Shown here: positions 5,249 through 10,019 of the stretch, in pieces
How the letters are laid out: every line of letters starts with the position of its first letter
Numbering within the stretch: the first letter of the stretch is position 1
Assembly: GCA_002382605.1 (NCBI GenBank)
Contig: DFYG01000179.1
Coordinates: 389 to 10,407, forward strand
Direction of reading: 5' to 3'
Source: Synergistaceae bacterium UBA4088
Lineage (GTDB): Bacteria; Synergistota; Synergistia; Synergistales; Thermovirgaceae
Length of the DNA stretch: 10,019 bases
Notes under the pieces: model-generated
The model's input: the letters and a program-made list of their open reading frames with translations, nothing else
What the model was told of the DNA's origin: nothing
The model's database searches: none
Position numbers and translations under genes: made by a program

Positions 5249-6364
5249 CTACTTTACAACGTCCTCCGCAGGAACATAGGGCATTCCGAAAGCCTCTGCG
5301 ACACCTTTATAGGTGACTTTCCCCTTGTACATATTGAGTCCCTTGAGCAACGCGGGGTTCTCCCGGCAGGCCTTCTCCACACCTTTCTGAACGAGCTGTT
5401 TCCCGTAACGTATGGTGTAGTTGTTGAGTGCGAAGGTCGATGTACGTGCGAAAGCTCCCGGCATATTGGCCACGCAGTAATGAATGATCCCGTCGACGAC
5501 ATATACCGGATCATCGTGTGTCGTGGCATGAGAAGTTTCGCAGCAACCTCCCTGATCGATCGCGACGTCAACAATTACTGTTCCTGGCTTCATTATCTTG
5601 AGATGTTCTTTCCTGATCAACTTGGGCGCTTTGGCTCCGGGAATTAGAACGGCGCCAACTACGATGTCGGCTTCCCTGAATGCCGCCTCAAGGGCCAATG
5701 GATCACTGTAGATAGCGAAAACATTGGCGGGCATTATGGTTTCCAGGTATTCAAGCCGGTCGGGGTTGACATCGAAAATGGAGACCTTGGCTCCAAGTCC
5801 TGCAGCCACTTTCGCAGCATTGGTTCCTACAACACCCCCGCCGATCACTACAATATTGGCTGGCGCCACGCCGGGCACACCGGTGGGAAGAAGCCCCGTG
5901 CCGCCGTTGGGCTTAGCCAGGAAGTAGGAACCCATGAGAACTGACATCCGCCCGGCGACCTCACTCATCGGCTTGAGGAGCGGAAGGGAACCGTTGCTTT
6001 CTTCCACAGTTTCGTAAGCAAGGGCGGTGATATTCTTTTCAAGGCATGCCCTGGTGAGTTTTTCATCGGCAGCGAAGTGGAAATAGGTGTATATAAGCTG
6101 CTCGGACTTCATGAGGTCGTATTCCTGAGGAAGAGGTTCCTTGACCTTTACGATCATGTCGGAAATATCCCAGACCTCTTTCGCAGTATCAAGTATCTTT
6201 GCCCCTGCAGCCGCATATTCCTCGTCGGGAATGTTTGAACCCAGGCCAGCGCCTCTCTCAATAAACACTTCGTGCCCGGATGCAACATAAGTATGAACTG
6301 CCGCGGGGATCAAGCCTACACGATATTCATGGTTCTTTACTTCCTTTGGGCAACCGATCTTCAT
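5249..6364 (-). CDS. ald: Alanine dehydrogenase
   Basis: A 371-residue NAD-dependent alanine dehydrogenase, catalysing L-alanine + NAD + water to pyruvate + ammonium + NADH in the cytoplasm. Full family length. The N-terminal catalytic half has the substrate arginine Arg15 (HEYRVGLIP), Lys75 in VKVKEP and the catalytic His96 in YFHFAAD. The Rossmann domain has GGGVVG (175-180) with Asp198 at the end of the second strand, fitting NAD preference. Catalytic Asp270 lies in DVAIDQGG, and the C-terminal segment CVANMPGAFARTSTFAL is characteristic. GAGGAGG lies about 11 bases before the ATG. The gene is monocistronic, between its own terminator and a 5' region with two dyads. In amino-acid-fermenting anaerobes it feeds alanine into pyruvate or drains excess reducing power. 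Identity secure; the direction of use is inferred. Confidence 0.97.
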   Translation of the reverse strand: MKIGCPKEVKNHEYRVGLIPAAVHTYVASGHEVFIERGAGLGSNIPDEEYAAAGAKILDTAKEVWDISDMIVKVKEPLPQEYDLMKSEQLIYTYFHFAADEKLTRACLEKNITALAYETVEESNGSLPLLKPMSEVAGRMSVLMGSYFLAKPNGGTGLLPTGVPGVAPANIVVIGGGVVGTNAAKVAAGLGAKVSIFDVNPDRLEYLETIMPANVFAIYSDPLALEAAFREADIVVGAVLIPGAKAPKLIRKEHLKIMKPGTVIVDVAIDQGGCCETSHATTHDDPVYVVDGIIHYCVANMPGAFARTSTFALNNYTIRYGKQLVQKGVEKACRENPALLKGLNMYKGKVTYKGVAEAFGMPYVPAEDVVK

Positions 6365-6442
6365 GGAACATAACGCCTCCTCTTGTAATATTGGATAATA
6401 ATGCGTACTTATTCACTAAGGTGTTCAGATCATTGTTATCAT

Positions 6443-6458
6443 AACATAAGGTTATGTT
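6443..6458. promoter_or_regulatory. AT-rich perfect dyad upstream of ald
   Basis: AACATAA-GG-TTATGTT is a perfect inverted repeat with seven-base arms. It can also be read as CATAAC-N5-GTTATG over 6440-6456. It lies about 80-95 bases before the ald start and is followed by seven T. No matching -35/-10 pair was clear. A regulator-binding site (for example Lrp-type) is possible, but unproven. Confidence 0.45.
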
Positions 6459-6463
6459 TTTTT

Positions 6464-6483
6464 GTATCCAGAACACTGTATAC
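6464..6483. promoter_or_regulatory. Second dyad upstream of ald
   Basis: GTATCCAG (6464-6471) and CTGTATAC (6476-6483) form an inverted repeat with seven of eight pairs around AACA. It sits five bases beyond the first dyad in the shared region between ald and the divergent metallopeptidase gene, so it could act on either. Confidence 0.35.
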
Positions 6484-6648
6484 TCAAACGGAAACCACAT
6501 CCAGGTTCATGCGTTCTGTTCAGTTTTGGCCGATCCCGATCCGCACTTGTACATGATAATGCAGCAATGAAGCATTTTTTGTGTTTTCCCGGTTCATTTG
6601 AAATTATATCCCTTGTTCACGACCTTCTTGCTCTGGGGGCGATCCCAA

Positions 6649-6999
6649 ATGACGATCATGAGTCTGAAAATTTTTACGAGGTTCGCGAACGGGGTGATCG
6701 AATCACTTCCCCGGGACCTTTTCAAACATCTTAACGGCGGCATTGTCGTCGAACCTTCAGCAAAGGAAGAAGGGGAATTTTTCATTTTGGGGGAGTACAT
6801 AGAGGATCCCGGAATGGGAAAGATCATCATTCTTTATTACGGCTCATTCAGGGAGACCCTGGGTGATGTTTCTGTCGGGGAGTGGAAGGAAGAGATCGAG
6901 GATACTATCGTCCACGAGCTGAGACATCACATCGAATCCCTTGCAGGGGTCGATGACCTTTCGTTGGAAGAAGAGGGAGAACCAGAGGAGGATCCATAG
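6649..6999 (+). CDS. Small HExxH metallopeptidase-family protein
   Basis: A 116-residue protein of the small zincin-like 'metallopeptidase family' (DUF1025-like). It has an N-terminal helix region (LKIFTRFANGVIESLPRDLF, 6-25), a central beta region (GIVVEPSAKE and FFILGEYI), and the zinc motif His89-Glu-Leu-Arg-His93 followed by HIESLAGVDDL. The two histidines bind zinc and Glu90 would be catalytic; members are mostly uncharacterised and activity is rarely shown. The acidic tail (EEEGEPEEDP) ends the protein. Start set at 6649, where GGGGG (6635-6639) lies nine bases upstream. The longer frame from a TTG at 6598 adds an unlikely leader without a ribosome site, and Met4 (6658) is also possible. 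Its last 73 bases overlap the 3' end of tag on the opposite strand, including part of the zinc-motif codons. Confidence 0.75.
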   Translation: MTIMSLKIFTRFANGVIESLPRDLFKHLNGGIVVEPSAKEEGEFFILGEYIEDPGMGKIIILYYGSFRETLGDVSVGEWKEEIEDTIVHELRHHIESLAGVDDLSLEEEGEPEEDP

Positions 7000-7565
7000 C
7001 CTGCAAGAACTTCTCCGTGGCGAAAACAGCTCACCAGGTGGTCATTCACAACGCCCACCGCCTGCATATGCGAGTAGCAGATAACAGGACCAACAAACCT
7101 GAAACCTCTGCTCCTGAGTTCCCCGCTCATCTTCCTGGAGAGCTCTGTCTCCGCTGGAATATCAACCCCTGCTTTCCAACAGTTTACTATCGGGACACCG
7201 TCGACAAAGCTCCACATCCAGGAGGCGAATGACCCCTCTTTTTCACGAAGGTCAAGGAAAGCCCTGGCGTTATCTACGGCGGCCGTGATCTTCTGCCTGT
7301 TACGGATGATCCCTTCTGTCCTGAGGAGTCTGTTGAAGTCGTCATTCCCGTACCTGGCTATCCTGTCGGGGTCGAAAGAGTGGAATGCTTCCCGGAAACT
7401 ATCCCTTTTTTTAAGGATCGTCAGCCAGCTTAGCCCCGCCTGAAAAGCCTCGAGAACGAGAAACTCGAAAAGCTTCAGGTCATCGTGAAGAGGTATCCCC
7501 CATTCGGTGTCATGGTATTTGCAAAGAAGAGGGTGAGATTCAGACCAGGGGCATCGTTCCGGCAT
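6927..7565 (-). CDS. tag: DNA-3-methyladenine glycosylase I
   Basis: A 212-residue base-excision repair enzyme that removes 3-methyladenine from alkylated DNA. All hallmarks fit E. coli Tag with a one-residue shift. The zinc-snap ligands are Cys5, His18, His176 and Cys180, and Glu39 lies in the pocket segment LEAFQAGLSWLTILKKR (38-54). EGIIRNRQKI (84-93), WSFVDG and GFRFVGPVICYSHMQAVG (154-171) also match. Start placed at 7565 rather than the longer frame to 7670, because the family begins at (M)xRCPW and GGGAG lies about ten bases upstream. Residues 185-212 are a serine-rich tail beyond the family's usual end; this tail is antisense to the metallopeptidase gene, and may have arisen when the original stop was lost. 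It is divergent from znuA with 83 bases between. Confidence 0.95.
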   Translation of the reverse strand: MPERCPWSESHPLLCKYHDTEWGIPLHDDLKLFEFLVLEAFQAGLSWLTILKKRDSFREAFHSFDPDRIARYGNDDFNRLLRTEGIIRNRQKITAAVDNARAFLDLREKEGSFASWMWSFVDGVPIVNCWKAGVDIPAETELSRKMSGELRSRGFRFVGPVICYSHMQAVGVVNDHLVSCFRHGEVLAGYGSSSGSPSSSNERSSTPARDSM

Positions 7566-7648
7566 TTTCGACAACTCCCTAAATGGTTTAAAATGATCCT
7601 GGATGGTCGTGACTATTATAAGTGCAATTGAAAAGGAGGCCGCCCATA

Positions 7649-8593
7649 ATGAAGACATTCTTTCGCTCATCTATAATATTATCTGCCGGCCTTGCACTTT
7701 TTCTGCCGCTTCTCCTTTCCTCAAGTGCCGGCGCGACTTCAGGATTCGAGGTGCTTGTAACCACTTTCCCCATTTATCAGATCGCGAGGAACGTTGCGGC
7801 AGGCAGCGATGCACTGAATATCGATATCATGCTCCCCTCCCGGATGGGTTGCCCTCACGACTACATTCTCACTCCCCGGGACATTAGGAAACTTGAAAAG
7901 GCAGATATCCTGATGATCAACGGTCTGGGAATGGAAGGTTTTCTGGAAAGCGCGATCGAAAGCGCAAAACCCGGAATGAAGGTGATCGACAGCTCGGCGG
8001 GTATAGAGGAGATCCTTTATTACGAGGATGAGTATGAGCACAATAACCTTGATCTGGGCCGTGATAACGATTCCTTCAATCCTCACCTTTTTGCCAGCCC
8101 CAGGATGGCCGCGAAGATAGCGGTTAACATTGCCTCTCAACTGTCCAGGATCCACCCCGAGGGGGCAAAGGTCTACTCCCGCAACGCCAACTTATACGCC
8201 TTGAGGATGAACCTTCTTGGAGAGGATCTCGCAGAACTGGGCAGGCGGCTGAAAAACAACCGCGTCGTCACCCAGCACGGTGTTTTCGATTATCTCGCAA
8301 GGGACATGGGTCTGAAGATAATTGGTACGGTTCTTTCTCCTGAAGGCCAGGATCCATCGGCCGCAGAGATGCTGGAGACTGTGCGCCTGATCAGGGAGCA
8401 AAAAGCGGGAGCTGTCTTTATCGAACCGCAATACCCTTCCCGGACAGCCGAAACTATCGCCCGTGAAGCCGGCATTCCTTTCGCTGAACTCGATCCGGCC
8501 GCCACAGGACCGGCGAACGCCCCTCTGGATCATTACGAGGATGTTATGCGAAAAAATATCGTCATACTGGGAACGACCCTTGGCACACTCTAG
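7649..8593 (+). CDS. znuA: Zinc/manganese ABC transporter substrate-binding protein
   Basis: A 314-residue periplasmic metal-binding protein of the cluster A-I (ZnuA/TroA) type that delivers Zn or Mn to the ZnuBC transporter. It has a Sec signal (1-29, hydrophobic core IILSAGLALFLPLLL, cleavage near AGA-TS) and no lipobox. The mature start is FEVLVTTFPIYQIARNVAG-like. Expected ligands are His70 (CPHDY), His146 (NPHLF), His210 (TQHGVFDYLA) and Asp282 (ELDPAATG). The loop usually rich in histidine (about 123-143) is instead acidic with one histidine. Cys68 two residues before His70 is unusual, as is the NPHLF in place of the common DPHxW. Start at 7649 has AAAGGAGG nine bases upstream; an earlier ATG at 7622 lacks one. 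A possible -10 (TATTAT, 7614-7619) has no clear -35, and I could not recognise a Zur or MntR box. Confidence 0.92.
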   Translation: MKTFFRSSIILSAGLALFLPLLLSSSAGATSGFEVLVTTFPIYQIARNVAAGSDALNIDIMLPSRMGCPHDYILTPRDIRKLEKADILMINGLGMEGFLESAIESAKPGMKVIDSSAGIEEILYYEDEYEHNNLDLGRDNDSFNPHLFASPRMAAKIAVNIASQLSRIHPEGAKVYSRNANLYALRMNLLGEDLAELGRRLKNNRVVTQHGVFDYLARDMGLKIIGTVLSPEGQDPSAAEMLETVRLIREQKAGAVFIEPQYPSRTAETIAREAGIPFAELDPAATGPANAPLDHYEDVMRKNIVILGTTLGTL

Positions 8594-9401
8594 TCTCCCC
8601 TTATCCGCTCCGGTTTCAGACAGGGCTATCGTTTTCCGTGATGTCTGCGTGAAGATGGACGGGATACCGATACTCGAGAATGTTTCCGCATACGCGCCAT
8701 CGGGCGGCTGCACTGCGATCGTGGGGCCAAACGGAGCCGGCAAGACCACCCTTATCCTTGCTCTGCTTGGGGAAATTCCCTTCAGAGGCGAGATCCGCCT
8801 TTTTGGGGTCGCCAACAACTGTGGACTTCCTGATGTTGGCTATATCCCCCAACGCCTTTCCTTTGATCGCGGAACGCCGGTGACAGTGAAAGAGTTCCTT
8901 TCGGCAGGCCTGCAGCGAAAACCTCTCTGGTTCGGAGTCTCAAAACAATTCGAAACCATTTGCGTTGAGAAGCTGGAGCGGGTAAAATGCGCCCACCTGG
9001 CAGGGCGTCGCCTGGGAACCCTCTCAGGGGGAGAGATGCAGCGTGTTCTTCTCGCCCTTGCACTGATGCGGGATCCCCAACTATTGATACTGGACGAACC
9101 CGCAGCCGGGGTTGACCCCGAGGGAGGATTGATCTTCTGCGAGCTTCTTGAGCGGATCCGCAGGGAGAAAGAACTTACGCTTTTAATGGTAAGTCACGAT
9201 CTTGCCACCGTGACCCATCACGCAACCCACGTAATATGCCTGAACAGGATCGTCCTCGCCGAGGGATCTCCCCGCGATGTCCTCACAAGAAAAACACTAG
9301 CGGCGACATTCGGGGTGCACATGGGATTGGTAGAAGAGGGAGCCATTCCTGAGAACCGCGAAATCAACCACCCTGCCTGCGGAGTAAAAGACCATGACTG
9401 A
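8580..9401 (+). CDS. znuC: Zinc/manganese ABC transporter ATP-binding protein
   Basis: A 273-residue ABC ATPase that powers uptake by the ZnuB channel. Visible motifs: N-terminal strand AIVFRDVCVKMDG (16-28), Walker A GPNGAGKT (49-56), Q-loop Gln91 in YIPQRL, signature LSGGE (148-152), Walker B LLILDEP (168-174), D-loop GVDP and switch His206 in MVSHD. Start taken as TTG at 8580, with GGGA seven bases upstream, giving a 14-base overlap with znuA. The ATG at 8655 would cut the first strand of the domain, and extending to 8541 or 8463 reaches far into znuA without a ribosome site. The last about 20 residues (GAIPENREINHPACGVKDHD) form a short tail. znuB starts eight bases before its end. Firm as a metal-type ATPase; Zn versus Mn is not decided by sequence. 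Confidence 0.93.
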   Translation: MAHSSLPLSAPVSDRAIVFRDVCVKMDGIPILENVSAYAPSGGCTAIVGPNGAGKTTLILALLGEIPFRGEIRLFGVANNCGLPDVGYIPQRLSFDRGTPVTVKEFLSAGLQRKPLWFGVSKQFETICVEKLERVKCAHLAGRRLGTLSGGEMQRVLLALALMRDPQLLILDEPAAGVDPEGGLIFCELLERIRREKELTLLMVSHDLATVTHHATHVICLNRIVLAEGSPRDVLTRKTLAATFGVHMGLVEEGAIPENREINHPACGVKDHD

Positions 9402-10019
9402 CACTTCATTCCTCTCTTATATCTACGAGATCATCCCGCGCCTGATACCCCTCTCCTGTCTGGAGGCCCGTTTTATGCAGCAGGCCTTTGTGGGGCTCGC
9501 TCTTCTTGCCCCAATGACCGCGGCAATGGGAGTCCAGGTCGTCAACTTCAGGATGGCATTCTTCTCTGACGCGATAAGCCATTCTGCCTTCGCTGGAGTC
9601 GCGCTGGGTCTTCTCTTTTCTCTGAACCCGCACTGGACTATGCCCATTTTCGGACTTCTGGTGGGTGTCGGGATCATGGCGGTGCAGAGAAACAGCTCTC
9701 TTCCGTCCGACACGGTGATAGGGGTCTTCTTCTCCGCTGTTATCGCCTTTGGTCTGGCAGCTGTCAGCCGCGACCGTTCAGTGGCAAGGGAAATGCAGCG
9801 GTTTTTGTTCGGGGACGTTCTGACTTTGGGCGACGGCGGCGTCATCTGGCTATTTATTCTTTTTCTGGCCCTTATGACTTTTCAGGTCTGGAGCTACAAC
9901 AGGCTTGTCTATATCGGGGTTAGCCCGGCGCTGGCCAAGGCTCACGGCGTAAACGTGGCGGTCTACCAGTATATATTCGCCGGTCTTCTTTCACTGGTCG
10001 TCATGATATCGGTCCAGGT
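9394..10019 (+). CDS. znuB: Zinc/manganese ABC transporter permease, 5' part
   Basis: The first 208 residues of an ABC-3 family membrane permease; the frame is open at the right edge. It starts at ATG 9394 inside the znuC end (eight-base overlap), with GGAG (9381-9384) nine bases upstream. Family features are MQQAFVGLALLAPMTAAMGVQVVNFRMAFFSDAISHSAF in positions about 28-66, with the DAISHSAFAGVALG metal-path motif (59-72), then PSDTVIGVFFSAVIAFGLA (about 105-123) and GVSPALAKAHGVNV (about 176-189). Several hydrophobic helices alternate with short loops. Full members have about 270 residues, so about 60 residues lie outside the window. It completes a ZnuACB-type importer encoded as one operon. 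Confidence 0.92.
   Translation, partial: MTDTSFLSYIYEIIPRLIPLSCLEARFMQQAFVGLALLAPMTAAMGVQVVNFRMAFFSDAISHSAFAGVALGLLFSLNPHWTMPIFGLLVGVGIMAVQRNSSLPSDTVIGVFFSAVIAFGLAAVSRDRSVAREMQRFLFGDVLTLGDGGVIWLFILFLALMTFQVWSYNRLVYIGVSPALAKAHGVNVAVYQYIFAGLLSLVVMISVQ

Noticed and set aside
5023..5316. 97-residue plus-strand frame starting near the small-ORF candidate
   Set aside because: It reads through the ald terminator hairpin and into the ald 3' end; no support.
6462..6734. 90-residue frame upstream of the metallopeptidase
   Set aside because: Overlaps the true start of the metallopeptidase in another frame and lacks a ribosome site.
7566..7648. Search for a Zur or MntR box between tag and znuA
   Set aside because: No dyad matching those motifs as I know them; only a possible lone -10 box.
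8192..8818. 208-residue minus-strand frame
   Set aside because: Antisense to znuA and znuC, both with complete motif sets.
1..10019. CRISPR arrays, IS ends, tRNA or rRNA genes, selenocysteine TGA in the redox genes
   Set aside because: None seen: no regular spaced repeats, no transposase motifs, no cloverleaf, and no in-frame TGA interrupting a redox motif.

Overview
This window looks like chromosome from an anaerobic bacterium of moderate GC content. The product set is arsenite efflux, alanine dehydrogenase, a TspO-type membrane protein, a zinc-uptake ABC system and a small HExxH metallopeptidase. Start codons include several TTG and GTG, and genes overlap tightly. The style of the proteins (ACR3 with an insertion, the ArsR/CPKC-thioredoxin/permease trio, Ald) suggests Synergistota or a related diderm or Firmicutes anaerobe. 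That is an impression from remembered family members, not a proven assignment. I see no IS element, CRISPR array, tRNA or rRNA.

Layout. (1) Bases 1-430, minus strand: a small four-cysteine zinc-ribbon protein followed by the start of a TspO/MBR membrane protein. They overlap by four bases, and tspO runs off the left edge. (2) 553-1053, plus: an exported protein of unknown function. (3) 1282-3222, plus: a metalloid-type unit of ArsR regulator, 81-residue CPKC thioredoxin-like protein and COG0701/ArsP-type permease. It has a good sigma70 promoter whose -10 box sits inside an 18-base dyad, and two hairpins before the permease. (4) 4946-3266, minus: a second, convergent arsenic unit, promoter and operator, then ArsR with the ELCxC metal site, then an ACR3 arsenite exporter that starts inside the arsR stop codon. 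(5) 4947-5248: a spacer with a possible 49-residue ORF and a strong terminator for the next operon. (6) 6364-5249, minus: alanine dehydrogenase, with two adjacent dyads about 80-120 bases upstream. (7) 6649-6999 plus and 7565-6927 minus: a small metallopeptidase and DNA-3-methyladenine glycosylase I, convergent and overlapping by 73 bases. (8) 7649 to the right edge, plus: znuA-znuC-znuB with overlapping reading frames; znuB is cut by the window end.

How it works together. The centre is a two-part metalloid defence locus. ACR3 should export arsenite under its own ArsR. The second unit pairs a different ArsR type with a redox protein and a cysteine-bearing permease of unknown substrate. No arsenate reductase is visible. 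The right end is a high-affinity zinc or manganese importer. Ald links L-alanine to pyruvate and NADH, as expected in an amino-acid-using anaerobe. Nothing seen amounts to a clearly undescribed system. The best leads are the ArsR/thioredoxin/permease unit with its unusual sensor cysteines and tandem hairpins, the enlarged ACR3, and the zinc-ribbon/TspO pair.
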